DNA of 64,000 bases from assembly GCA_029379385.1 (NCBI GenBank), contig CM055607.1, positions 14,880,001 to 14,944,000 of the forward strand, read 5' to 3'. Positions 22,501 to 34,450 of this stretch are shown piece by piece. The notes beneath the pieces were generated by a model. The model was not told the origin of the DNA. It worked only from the letters and a program-made list of their open reading frames with translations, and made no database searches. Origin of the DNA: Quillaja saponaria (lineage: Eukaryota > Streptophyta > Magnoliopsida > Fabales > Quillajaceae). Position 1 is the stretch's first letter, and the number at the start of each line of letters is the position of its first letter. Both the position numbers and the translations under genes were made by a program.

Positions 22501-25500
22501 AAGACGTGGGAGTGTAACGAGACTAGTAAAAATTGTATGTGTGGATAAATTGGTGAAAATGTGACACATATAAGTTTGTTTTGTAAATAATTTATTTTTT
22601 AATAATATTTATGAATGATTCATTAAGTGTGATCAAATATAAATTGAAATTTAAAACTTTCAACTTCAAGTATAAATTTTTAGTATCATAGAGATTAAAG
22701 AATAGAGAGATTTATAAGAACGAAGAGAACTACTTAAGGATTATTAACTTGACTAGCACTAATAGGTATCATCCACAAACAGGGGCAAGAAATGAATTGA
22801 AATAAAAAATGAAAACATTCCAACACAAAAAAAAAGAAAAGGAAAGCACTAAAAAACAAGAAATATATATTTCATCTAATTTGTCTTGTTTTCATTTTTC
22901 TTCTTCTATGTAAAAATGAAAGAAGCTCTCGAACTCCTTCTCTCTCTTAATGCATGGATAGCACACGTCTCAAACCTCACAAACCAAGTGTGATTGATGT
23001 TTGAAGAGTTGGTAGAAGTCATCACCTGACTCACCATCCATCTGAATTGTCTTCTTCTAGAAATCGAAGAACAAGAACATGCTTCTTCTGATTGGACCGC
23101 TTTAATTAGCTTCAGATCTAAGCTATGGAAACCTGGTTTAAATTAAAAGAAAAGCAGAAAAGAAAAAGAAAATAGAAGAGAAAGACCGACTAGACCTGCA
23201 ACCAACCATTTGAGCTCATTCTATAACGCCCCAAAATGCAATAAATGCAATTGACATGGATAGACCGGTAGTTATAGAAATGGCAAGGCTCCGTCCACTG
23301 CGCCACGTCCCTGCGAGATTCTTTTCATAGCTCTGCAGCTGGCTATGACTTACATCATGGATTGATGATATCATCTTTTCTTCTCCACTCCACCTAGTTA
23401 TGTCTTCTGCGCTATTTCAAATCATTTTTCTTTGAGTAGATTCTTTATTGGAGAGTCAAAAAATTAAGTATATTTGTGATCAACTTATGAGTTATTCGTT
23501 AAGAACATGGGAAACTCATTTATTTTTAAATAAGTAAAGTTTCAACTTCATTTTACATCTCGTTTAAAGAAATAGCTGGTTTCAGATATTTACAAATTTA
23601 GATTAACTAAACTCACAACTCTTCTTTAATATAATATATACTATCTTATTTATTATTATTAAATTTGGAATAAATCACTCTAATCTCTTTAAATTATGTT
23701 GATATTGCACAAACCTGTTCATCTATTTTAAGAACTTACAAAAGCCTCCAAAATTTGAAAGCAATATACAACTTAACTCAGATTAAATTTTTTTTCCTAA
23801 AAATACATGTATTGTCTTATTATTATGATACAACTTAAATAGTTTATATCTTAAAATAGTTTGATAAAGATATATTATCATAAAGTTTAAAATAATATAA
23901 AAATCAAAATTAAATAAATAATCTTAAAGTTGTAGAAGAAGACTTTAATAATGTCAATAGGTCTACGAGTAGAGATTGCTTTTACTGTGTATATGATTAC
24001 AAACCATGTATACATTTTTATCTTGATCTTATAAATCACTTGATGCGCGGTTTCAAGCCTGTTGAATCTTTTGCACACAAGATTCATAACTTGCTTGTTG
24101 AAATAAGGTAATCTAATTATTAGAATACAATTTATTATATCCTTACTTCTAATTTAGCATAACTATAATCAAATTTCAATATAAATATAATTCTCCAATT
24201 AGGCCCTAGTATTTTCCACTACCATGTTCCCGATCATATTATCTACCAATTTTCAAGAAATCAAACTCGAGAACAAGCATTTTTTTAACCTGCAGAGTAT
24301 GATATATTTTATGGGAATAAAAAATAAAGAATTATTAAGGTTTTTATTTTTATTTTTATTCCTATATCTATATAGGGTCATAAATGTGTGTTTGGTTTAA
24401 AGTATGATCTTACTTTGTAATTTGTACCTTAATTAGAAGAATAATCAAACTCAGTATTTCATGGTGTGAATATGGAATCAATTAATTGAGGGAATTTAGC
24501 TTCTCCTTTGTTATGTATCTCTTCGGTATTTTTCATTGAGTGGCAAACCTATCCGTATCTATAATGTGGCGAATATGTATCCTCAGGGTTGTGAGTTGTT
24601 ATTTTTAATCTCTAGGGTGACTTTGATTATATTCTTAAAGTTTAAAAACTATATTACATTTCGATTTCTCAATTTGTTCTTCAACCGGGCATCAAAACTT
24701 GTCAATAAATAAAATAATCATGTAAATAAATGATGTCTCCAATGAATTTTGGGATGGGGTTTAGGTTATTTGGAAGCTAGGAAATGGGCTAAAATAAAAT
24801 TTCTTAGTAGCCATAATGAAAAAAGAAACCTCACACATGTCATGAAAAATGCAAGTTCTACCAAAAAAAAAAAAAACTTTTGTATGGGACGTGACCTCTA
24901 GTGTTCTACACATAATTTTGCCTTCTCGGTAAGCATATTGTATTGAAAACAAGAAGGATTTTTTTACATATGTTGAACATTTGTTTTTGTTGCAAAAGGG
25001 ATCCGATAATATTAAGAGTTAATTAGTTGTAAGTCGAGCAAACTGATTCTCATTATATCTCTAAAATAAACACTTGAAATACCAGTTGGAATTGAGTAAA
25101 AAATAATCAGGTCTTTCTCTTGTGTATTTCGTACTTTTGCAAGTCCATCCGCACAATTGTTTACTTCTCTGAATCAATGCTTAGTTTCCGCCCGCTGGAA
25201 ACATGCCATTAAGTTCTTGCAATAATGAATGATATGGTAATTAGAATACACAGTAATATTATTTATCTATTAAGGTACTGAGCAAAATTGAAAATAAAGT
25301 CAGAAAAGCTGAAAACAATCAATTGCTCACATCAATCCTTAGGTGAAGTTAAGATCTAAGTTTGTAGCAGTATAAGATAATAGCATAAAGCTAATGGACA
25401 GTGATGATGGCCTTTTTATAAACAAGAAAGAATTATAAAACTATTGAAAAACTAAACTGAACAGGGAGAAGAAAAAGTAAAGTGGAAGTTGGTAAGTTAT

Positions 25501-26949
25501 TCCTAATGTAAGCACAATTCACTTCTCAAATCATCAATCTGGACAAGCAACAACAGATTTGGAGTTGGTATGTACTTTAAGGGTTTTGATGAACCAAGAG
25601 ACAGAGAGAGGAATTTTACTTAGCTTGGTATCAAAAGAATGCAACTTCACCATTTGTGGATTTTCTATTAGCTTGGGTCACTGTCTATCCAATTGAAAAA
25701 TATATATATATATATATATAATCTGAGGGATCTAGCAATGCATAATTAATTATTCTCTGAAAAAAAAGAAGAAAAAAAGCAATGCATAAATACCTTTAAA
25801 TTACAATGCCTTTTTCTGTATTTATTAGGTTTTCTAGGCAATGCCGCTGCAGCAGATATGTGCATTTTAATATACCTGATCTTGTAAATAATAGGTAATG
25901 TTTATATAATGTCAATTAAGGTAGAAACTCTTTCATTTTCTGTAGTATTAATATTACAACTAGACTGGGATGTTAGATGGAAGGGTTGAACAAGGATCAT
26001 GCTCCGGTAGAAGTTCAAAATCTGATTACTGGTGATATGTCTGGGTCAGCATGAAAGCGTTGCTATTCCTGTTTTGTAGTTTTCTTTTATTTCCTCCTTT
26101 ATCAGAAAATATTGCAAACAGTATTGGTGCTGGAATTAGAGAAAATAATGTGATCTTGAGTTAGTTTATGTGTAATAAAAGAAGAATGAATGCAAATGTA
26201 ATCAAGTTTACTTTCCTAGTTAGAGGTAATCCAATCAAGATAATGCCCCCATTTTGTTGCTTAGCTTCCAATACAAACTCATTGAGGCAATTAAACAAAC
26301 AATTGGTAATATTCATCCCTTCTTAATCTAGATTTCTGCTTTATCATTCATGCATGTCGGTTGCTAGTGCAGTGAAACAAATGGAAGTGAGCAACATGCA
26401 TGGAACACTTAATGTGGACAGAGTGATATAGCTTTGTATTAAATGAAAATTAATGGAAAGGACTTGATGAAAAAGATTGAGAGTTAGAGAATACAGACCT
26501 CGCAGATGGAGCTGTTGGATGATATTCAATAGGAGATTCTTGCTTGAGGTGTGTTATGTTGTGTCCTAGAAACATATCTTCAATAGGAGATGTTCGATAA
26601 CGCGTTGGATTTCTCAAAACTCCAACCAATTTTCTTGAAAACTACCATAGAAACTAAAACTTAATCAAAACAAATCACAAGAACTTATGAATCATTTTAG
26701 CCCTTGACCGATATTGAGATCAAGATCAAAATCACATCGAGAACGTAACCAATGATAACCCTAACCTCGTAGCCTTGGAACAAGCCCAAGAAATAACTCT
26801 TGAATCGGTGGCTGTTTAAAGATGCCGGAGGCTTGGGTGGTGGTTTAGTGCAGGGGCGGTCTGGATTTGGGTTTGGGTTAGGCAAAGAAGAATGGATGGA
26901 AACTTAGTCTGGTGATGGATTTGTAGAAATTTTTTTGTATCGTTGCAAA
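22501..26949. other. AT-rich intergenic DNA, nothing recognised
   Basis: No family motif, splice-compatible gene or complete transposon was identified. There is a (TA)n run at about 25701-25720. A Pro-rich minus-strand frame at 26697-26885 has no supporting features. Confidence 0.4.
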
Positions 26950-27106
26950 ACCAAAATGAGAGGATTTTTTTTTATATTTTGTTATTATCTACTATGGGTA
27001 AAATCCATAGTTGATAATAAAAGCCGGTTGCTAATAAATTATTGTGACGGCTTTATCTACTATGGTAAGTACCCATCGCAAATAACTCATTTTCTAGTAG
27101 TGAATT
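26950..27106. mobile_element. CACTA (En/Spm-type) transposon terminus
   Basis: The plus strand ends ...TTTTCTAGTAGTG at 27106, so the minus strand begins CACTACTAGAAAA, the diagnostic CACTA terminus. Inward are repeated ATCTACTATGG(T/G) and GACGGCTTTATC-like motifs in both orientations, as in CACTA subterminal regions. I found no matching opposite end, so this is a remnant or the element's other end has diverged. The duplicated flank block starts directly at the next base, consistent with insertion into that block. Confidence 0.6.
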
Positions 27107-27720
27107 AATGGTACTATTTATAATGCCTCCATGAATACTTCTAATTAAATCCACAATGAAATGAAATTAGTTGTTGCAAGATGATTAATTGTTAACTTTT
27201 ATTTTTTATTTTATTTTTGTAGAAAATTAATGTTGCCCAACAGCCCAAAACAATAGACCAAAGAGTTAGAAAGAGAGAAACATTTAACATGAATCTAGTT
27301 ATAATGCTCAAAATGGGTTTTATTATTTTCAGTAACCGTGGTTTTTGTATATTTCATTGCTTGTTCAATGACTTTTCAGAGATGTGTGCAACAGTGTAGA
27401 CTGAATACAAATCTACACACACAGACACACAGCAGTACCGATCCAATACGGCCTTCCAAATAACAAAAAAAAATGAATATGGGATTCTTTAAATTTGGCC
27501 TTCTGCTTTCTTCTATACATATTTCAATTTTGTGGATAAATTGAGATACCAAATTATTAATTGATCTCAAAATTATGTGTTATTTTCTTTCCTTGGTGCC
27601 TTGAAATTAAAAAGTGAGATTACAAAACTACACTATTAATTTTGTCAACAAAAGGGGAAAAGCAATAGAGATAACTAGATAGCTAGGGATCACAATCATG
27701 TGCCAACTAGCTTCTCATAG
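27107..27720. repeat. duplicated 3'-flank block, copy C
   Basis: Ordered similarity to copy B (20779-21660): AATTAATGGTACTATTTATAATG, CAAAACAATAGA, AACATGAATCTAGTTATAATGCTC, CATTTCATTGCTTGTTCAATGA, TTTTGTGGATAAATTGAGA and TTTTCTTTCCTTGGTGCC. Its left edge abuts the CACTA end. The right part (AAAAGGGGAAAAGCAATAGAGATAACTAG) matches 33430-33470 of copy D rather than B. Confidence 0.75.
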
Positions 27721-28107
27721 AATTGTAATTTTGGTTGCTAATTGATCGTAGTGATTTTATCGTAAGTCATTCTTTGTTCCATACGTATTAGATATGTTAT
27801 AACATGATGTGTGTTTAGATGTTGCATGTTTGTGATTAAAAAAACAAAAAAAAAAACAATAAAGCAGGAATTATAGACCTTTAAATACTGGTTGAATAGA
27901 GACGACAATATCTCCCACCAACATACATACTAATGAAAACAAACACAAGTCCTCACCCACTCCAGACCCAGAGCTTGGGAGCAAGCTCCCTCTTTACCTT
28001 ATTACAAAGACTGAAAGACACATACAAATTTATTATTCAAGCAGAGACCTCCTAGACATCAAAAGCATAGATATAAAGAGGGAGACTTCAATTAAAACAC
28101 ATAATGA

Positions 28108-28581
28108 TCATTTAAACCAAAGCCTCAGCTCCATGTCCAATTCCTCCTTTCGTTTGATATGATCATTTTTAGCCGATTCCTCCAAAGCCCTCTCGGAATA
28201 ATTTCCCAAGCCAAGCTCGGTACCACTAAAAAATGACCATTCTTGTAAAAAGTCCTTTGTGGGATCATCATCAGTTATTTTTTCTTCAGGCTGAACAAGA
28301 ACAGATGATGATCCTTGATAGTGATAGGCCCCACAGGAACAAAAATGACCTTCAGGCTGTGCCTCAGCAGGAGGAAATGGAAGGAATACAGAGTGAGGAT
28401 CATGAACAGGTTGGTTAAGATCATAACTTCCCAAAGGAAAAGGGTTTGATTCAGATTTGGAATTATGATTTTCATTTGATTTTTTTTGTTGCTTTGCTAT
28501 GACATTGAGAGTAGAATCTTGTAACATTGCTTGGCGAGCAGAGTAATGGGGGCTTGTTATAGTTTTTTGACTAGCTTCCAT
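28108..28581 (-). CDS. unrecognised protein with EAR-like C terminus, no zinc finger
   Basis: Open frame of 157 residues from ATG at 28581 to TAA. I do not recognise the family. Visible features are a Ser/Asn/Lys-rich N-terminal third, a Pro-rich centre (PFPPAEAQPEGHF) with CSCGAYH, and an acidic stretch before the end. The C terminus ELDMELRLW contains an LxLxL-type EAR-like motif. The ORF occupies the same place relative to flank copy C as the C2H2 gene does relative to copy B, and it has the same orientation. It may be a very diverged, fingerless relative, but direct residue similarity is weak and CSCG does not complete a finger. Upstream, the minus strand has a TTTAAA candidate near 28680. 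It could also be a chance frame or an unrelated small gene. Confidence 0.5.
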   Translation of the reverse strand: MEASQKTITSPHYSARQAMLQDSTLNVIAKQQKKSNENHNSKSESNPFPLGSYDLNQPVHDPHSVFLPFPPAEAQPEGHFCSCGAYHYQGSSSVLVQPEEKITDDDPTKDFLQEWSFFSGTELGLGNYSERALEESAKNDHIKRKEELDMELRLWFK

Positions 28582-28749
28582 GGTGATGAGGAATAGGAAA
28601 AAGGGAAATACAAATTGAGAAGATTGATAAAATTGAGATTATCTGACTGTAGAAATAAGGGAGAGTGAGGAAGGACATTTAAAGGAGTTTCTGGACATAA
28701 AATAGGGATTAAATTATAATGAAATTTTTTGAAAATTTGTAAAATTTAT

Positions 28750-29600
28750 GACTTTTACTTTCCTTTTATTTCAAATAGTTTTAACTTTTTCCATATCTGA
28801 AAACTCAGTGGTAATTTTAATTAGGAAATAACTTGATTTCCATAATTGTGAAATATGAAATAACTAGAATTCTTATATTAATGGTGTGATATATATATAT
28901 ATATATATAATGCCACTAGAGATATTTTTAAATTCACAATTAATGATAATTAATTACTATTAGCTAATTAATTACCTATATTTAATGCTTTTTTTCTTCT
29001 AGAAAATTAATGGTGCTAACTTCTCAAAATAATAGAAAAGAACAGAGTGAAAAAGAATATTGTAAAGGTTAGCTTTTGTTCTAGGCACCTTTCCTATCCT
29101 TTTGCATAAGTATAGCATTTTCTAAGCTGGATAAGGTGGTACAATTAGTAATTATATATATGAAATTATGTCAACCATATTTTACTTATATCTGTATATA
29201 CACTTATTATATGTATATGTATACATGTATTCAGAGCCAACTAATAATTAAGATATGAATCTAGTTTATCACACTCAAAAGATTTCTTTAGTAGATGTGT
29301 TTTTCACATATCTCATTTCTGTCTCAACTTTTAGAGAAGTGTCCTGCAGCATGAATACAAATCTGAACACAAAAAAGCCACAACTTTTAAGTCAGTGTTT
29401 TTACCAAGTTTCTATCATCCATATAGGGTACTTTCTTCCAAATTACAGTTTAGCTTTTATTTTTGATCATTTCTTTTATCTAATAGAATTAAATTATCAA
29501 TGGAATTTTTATTTTTATGGATAATTTATTTACCAATATTGGTGTTAATTTACGAGTCATTTTCTTCCCTTATGGGTCAATTGTTATTTGTTCTAATCTG
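28750..29600. repeat. duplicated 3'-flank block, copy D, left part
   Basis: Matches copy B from its left boundary: CCATAATTGTGAAATATGAAATAA, GAAAATTAATGGTGCTAAC, CTCAAAATAATAGAAAA, ATATGAATCTAGTTTATCACACTCAAAA, TGAATACAAATCTGAACAC and ATTTTCTTCCCTTATGGGTCAATTG. About 170 bp of extra sequence sits at 29050-29250. The copy is interrupted by the RTE LINE and resumes at 33300-33490, where GGGAGAGCTTGAATTGCA and ACTACAATTATAT follow in the same order as in B. Confidence 0.75.
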
Positions 29601-29762
29601 TTCCAGTGGCGAAATCATAAATTTCATTACAGCCATAGACAAGACACATAAGAAAACAATCTAATAAGTCTCGTAAAAGATATAGAAGACGTACATAGTT
29701 TTTAGTTCTTTTGTAAGCATAAGAAGCGTTTCAAAAGTGAAGACAATTTACTATTGCACATA

Positions 29763-32700
29763 AACTCAACTCAACTCAACTAAGCTTTAAAATCCCAAAC
29801 TAGTTGGGGTCGGCTATATGAATCCTTTTCCTCCATTCGCATCGATGCAAGACAACATTTTCATTAATTCCTAGCACTGCCATATCTTTCTCGATGACTG
29901 CCTCCCATGTAAGTTTCAGTCTCCTCTTTCCCCGTCTAACACCTGACACCTGAATCACGTCACCTTGCTTAACTACTGCATCCATTGACCGACGTTGGAT
30001 GTGTCCAAACCAACGTAGACGATTCTCCCTCATTTTCTCCTCAACAGGTGCTACTTCCACCTTCTTACAAATCTCCTCATTCCTTATTCTATCCTTTCTT
30101 GTATGTCTTGTCATCCATCTCAATATTCTCATTTCGGCTACTCCTATCTTATGCGAATGTTGCTTTTTAACTGCCCAATATTCGGTACCATACAGCATAG
30201 CTGGTCTCACTACCGACTTATAAAATTTTTCTTTTAATCTATTCGGGATTTTAGGATCACATATAACTCCCGAAGCACTCCGCCACTTCACCCACCCTGC
30301 CTTGATCCTATGGTTTACATCATGCTCAATTGCACCATCTTTTTGTATAAATGACCCTAAATACTTAAACACATCCTTTGTAGGGATTGTCTGACTGTCT
30401 AAAATTATATCATTCAGGTCTCCTCTAGTTTCACTGAAATTGCACTCTATATATTCAATTTTTGTCCGACTCAATATAAGGCCTTTAGATTCTAACGCAT
30501 TCTTCCACATTTCTAGTTTATAATTTAAACCTTCCCTAGTTTAGTATACCAACACGATATCATCGGAAAACAACATGCACCATGGAGCCCTATCTTGAAT
30601 ATTATAGGTAAGTTCATCCATGACTAAAGCAAATAGGTAAGGATTTAAGGATGAACCTTGGTGAACACCTATCGTGATCGGAAACTCTCCAGTTATACCA
30701 TCTACGGTCCGTACCCTAGTCATTACTCCCTCATACATATCTTTAATAACTTCTACATATTTAGTTGAGACCTTCTTCTTCTAGAGTACCCACCACAAGA
30801 CTTGTCTTGGCACTTTATCATACGCTTTTTCTAAATCAATAAAGACCATGTGAAGATCCTTTTTCTTTTCTCTATATTTCTCCATTAATCTCCTAAGTAA
30901 AAAAATAGCCTCCATTGTAGATCTTCCTGACATAAAACCAAATTGATTATCAGAAACTAAAGTCTCATTCCTAAGCCTACGCTCAATCACTCTCTCCCAC
31001 AGTTTCATTATATGGTTAATAAGTTTTATTCCTCGATAATTCGAATAACTTTGAATATCTCCTTTATTCTTATAAATAGGGATCAACGTACTCTTCCTTC
31101 ACTTATCTGGCATTTTCTTGATAACTAAAATCTTGTTAAAAAGATTTGTAAGCCAAGTTACTCCAATATCTCCTAGGCATCTCCAAACTTCTATTGGAAT
31201 ATCATCTGGGCCCAATGCCTTACCATTCTTCATCTTATGCATAGCTTTTTTAACCTTCTGTGCTCTAATCCGACGAACAAATCAGTGGTTTGTATCATCA
31301 AAGGTGTCATCAAGGTCTCCAAAATCACCCCTTGACTTTCCATTAAATAAATTATCGAAATAAGTTTGTCATCTCTCATTAATCTCGTATTCCTTAACTA
31401 AAACCCTATCAGCCTCATCCTTAATGCACTTAAAATGAATTAAGTCTTTAGTTCGTCTTTCCCTTTGCTTGGCAATCCTATAAATATCCTTCTCTCCATC
31501 CTTTGTCTCTAACTTTTGGTAAAGTGTTTCGCAAGCCTTGCCTCTGGCTTCCCTAACCGCTTTCTTAGCATCTTTTCTAGCTTGTCTAAAACATTTATAA
31601 TTATCTTCATTTCTACACTTGTGTAATATTTTATAACACTCTTTTTTAACTTTAATAGCTTGTTGAACTTCTTCATTCCACCACCATGTCTCCTTAGTCG
31701 AAGGTCTACATCCTCTACTTTCTCCTAACACCTCTCTAGCCGTATTCTTAATACGACTCGCCATTTCATCCCAAATCATGTTTGGCTCACCCTCCACCCT
31801 CCAAGGATCACCCTGTAACATTTTATCTTTAAAAAGAGCAATCTTTCCTCCATTCAAATTCCACCATCTAGTCTTAATACACTTATTACTTCTATGCTTT
31901 TGCTTCCGCCGCTTAACACCAACATCCACAATCATAAGTTTGTGTTGAGACACTAAACACTCGCCGGGTATAACTTTACAATCCTTACAAACTGTTCTAT
32001 CAACCTTTCTAGTGATAATAAAATCTATTTGGCTCTTATTCGGCCCGCTACTAAAGGTGACTAAGTGCGACTCTCGTTTCTTAAAAAACGTGTTAGCTAA
32101 AATCAAGTTATACGCAACTGCAAAATCTAAAATAGACTCTCCACTCTCATTCCTAACTCCATAACCATATCCTCCATGTATGCGCTCAAAACCCTCATTA
32201 GTACTTCCTACATGACCGTTCAAATCAGAACCAATAAACAATTTCTCACCTAATGGTACTCCTTGAATTATCTCCTCTAAATCATCCCAAAAAGCCTTCT
32301 TAGTAGATTCTTCCAATCCTATTTGTAGAGCATAGGCGCTAATGATATTAAAGGCCTCCTCGTCTATCATCAATTTCACTAAAATTATTCTATCACTTTT
32401 TCTCTTGATTTTAACAACCTCGTCCTTTAAATTTTCATCTATAACAATCGTCACGTCATTCCTATTTCTAGTCTTACCGATATACCACATCTTGAATCAT
32501 ATCCTCTCTATCTCTCTTGCCTTTTCTCCTGCTCATTTAATTCCTTTCAAACAAGCAATATTAATCATCCTTTTACTCATAATATCTACAAGCTCTCTCA
32601 ATTTACCAGTAAGAGTCCCTATGTTCCAAGTAGTTATGTGAATCTTATCCTGGACTAGCTTCTTTACCCGTACCCACCCTCGATGCGAGAACCCTTGCTC

Positions 32701-32942
32701 ATTTTGCACCATACCCGGGCTCCGATGTGGCACACCACTAAGGATGTGACGACCCAACCCTTGCTCATTTCTCACTACACCCGGGATCCAATGTAGCGCG
32801 TCGCTAAGAGGGTTACGCCCCAATGAATATTCGGTAGGATTCATCATCATAGGGTTTGACTAGTTTTACTCTAGCCGTCAACCTATCGCAACCCTCATCC
32901 TTTATCCGGGCTTTGGACCGACATAGTAACCTCTGGTGAAGT
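29763..32942 (-). mobile_element. near full-length RTE-clade LINE with 16-bp target-site duplication
   Basis: The element reads on the minus strand from 32942 to 29763 (3180 bp). Its 3' end is a short (GTTGA)n tail after AGTTTGGGATTTTAAAGC, typical of plant RTE elements. TTTACTATTGCACATA stands immediately outside both ends (29747-29762 and 32943-32958), a perfect 16-bp duplication. The perfect TSD suggests a fairly young insertion, yet its reading frame already contains several stops. Confidence 0.92.
29800..32850 (-). pseudogene. RTE LINE polyprotein (endonuclease and reverse transcriptase), broken
   Basis: The start region (32850-32533) contains the apurinic-type endonuclease beginning KIHITTWNIGTLTGKLRELV. 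The endonuclease continues at 32490-31369 with FIGSDLNGHVGS and SQIDFIITR. Reverse transcriptase follows: [19 protein letters not shown] and [13 protein letters not shown] at 31086-30781, then GVHQGSSLNPYLFALVMDEL and FSDD (normally FADD) at 30738-30541. The tail at 30510-29800 has FKYLGSFIQKDG and RWFGHIQRR. Breaks seen: a stop near 32530, a break near 31366, a stop just upstream of 31086, a stop at about 30780 and a stop at about 30541. The ORF is therefore not translatable as a whole. Confidence 0.9.
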
Positions 32943-33299
32943 TTTACTATTGCACATAGATTGAGTAATTAAGAGCTATAAATTAAGGTGGACTTTCTTT
33001 AATGGAATTATTGTAATGCTTCACCAGATGTTGAAATAATTCAGTAAATCCTATTTTACTTTCAAAGATATTGATCTGGAAGATGGAGGAAAGGAACATG
33101 ATCGCCAAAAACTCATTGGATCATAAAGGTATTTTAGTCTTTTCAAATTAAATCTGTGTAGTTAATGTTAATTGGGATCTTACAGGTTAGTAGCTAATTA
33201 TGATTTAAATAAGAGAATTATGTTCCTAATTTAATAGTTTATTATGAGTATTGCAAAATACGTGGTAAAATACAATATTTGACACTTTTTATACACATA

Positions 33300-33490
33300 C
33301 GATCATACACTCATGATTGCAGTCTTTATGTGATTAACTTCTTTGGGAGAGCTTGAATTGCATGAATATTACTTATAAATGTAATTTAAAATATCATAGA
33401 TTACAAATCTAATAAAGTGACTAATTTGTAAACACAAGGGGGGAGGGAGGGAACAGTTGAGATAACTAGGCACCTATAGATATGGCGAGT
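33300..33490. repeat. duplicated 3'-flank block, copy D, right part
   Basis: TTTGGGAGAGCTTGAATTGC, ATTACTTATAAATGTAATTTAAAA, AGATTACAA and TACTACAATTATAT match 21555-21655 of copy B in order. No zinc-finger coding sequence follows where the gene would be expected (from about 33515), so this unit has lost its gene. Confidence 0.65.
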
Positions 33491-33499
33491 TACTACAAT

Positions 33500-34445
33500 T
33501 ATATATTGCATGTGAACTATTATGATGAATTAGTAATTATTTACTCATTTATAAAATACATGAAAAATAATTAAGATATCTCAAGATATTATCATCATAT
33601 AATCATTAGAGCCAATTCAATCTATATTATTGATACAAATAAAATTGATTCTAAACAATCATAAGACAATATGTGACATAACAAATTTGTATATTAAAGT
33701 CCACTACTAGAGGGTTTGTTGTATAACTATTAACCTTGGTTGGAAGGGTTTCTCAACGGATGCAACCACCACAACCATGTTCATGAACTTCTTATCTGCT
33801 AATCAAGTTGAAAAGCACTTAAAGAGTTATTTCGAAGGTCTATCTATATCTATTCATTGGTCCATCTGACATCAACTGCAACTTCAAGATTTTTGCATTC
33901 TCTGAAAGGATGCTAGATGTTGATTGTAACACAAGGGTGTGCATCTTCTTCATACCTTTTTAATGCATTATTATAAGAGCTATAGATCTTAGTGTTAAAT
34001 TTTTAGGTATTTGTATTAGTGAAAAGCAAAACTGATAGCTGCCCTATAGCATATGATACGAATGGATAACTATCACTCATTTGCATCTTTCACCTTTTCT
34101 GAGGGTTTGTATTTGTTAAAGTAGGCAGTTTAATATGATGTGCATTTATAAAACTTCTTGAGTTCTACGTGTTTAAATATTTTTATAAATTACTTATGTA
34201 TCAAAAGAAAATATTTTACAATTCCTACATGAACTATGCTTGGCTGCAAAGGCCGGGGTTAAATTTGTGATAAGGAGCATAACCATTATTTGATTGTTTG
34301 GATACCAAAACATAACTTACCATGGGGAATAATAGAATAAGCATGTGACCAAAAGGCTAAGCTTTCACCTGCTTCTGAGACTCTTAACTAAGATTCTCAT
34401 ATCTAAATTTGTGATCCTATTCCATATGACTTACCTCGTAGATAC
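33500..34445. other. intergenic DNA, nothing recognised
   Basis: No gene or complete element was identified. CACTACTAGAGGG at about 33702 resembles a CACTA terminus, but no partner end or subterminal repeats are evident. Confidence 0.35.
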
Positions 34446-34450
34446 AATAT

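Noticed and set aside
26697..26885. Pro/Asn-rich minus-strand frame
   Set aside because: Short, low complexity, no splice context and no family motif.
33702..33720. CACTACTAGAGGG as the second end of the CACTA element at 27106
   Set aside because: It lies on the wrong side and in the wrong orientation to pair with the 27106 end, and it lacks matching subterminal repeats.
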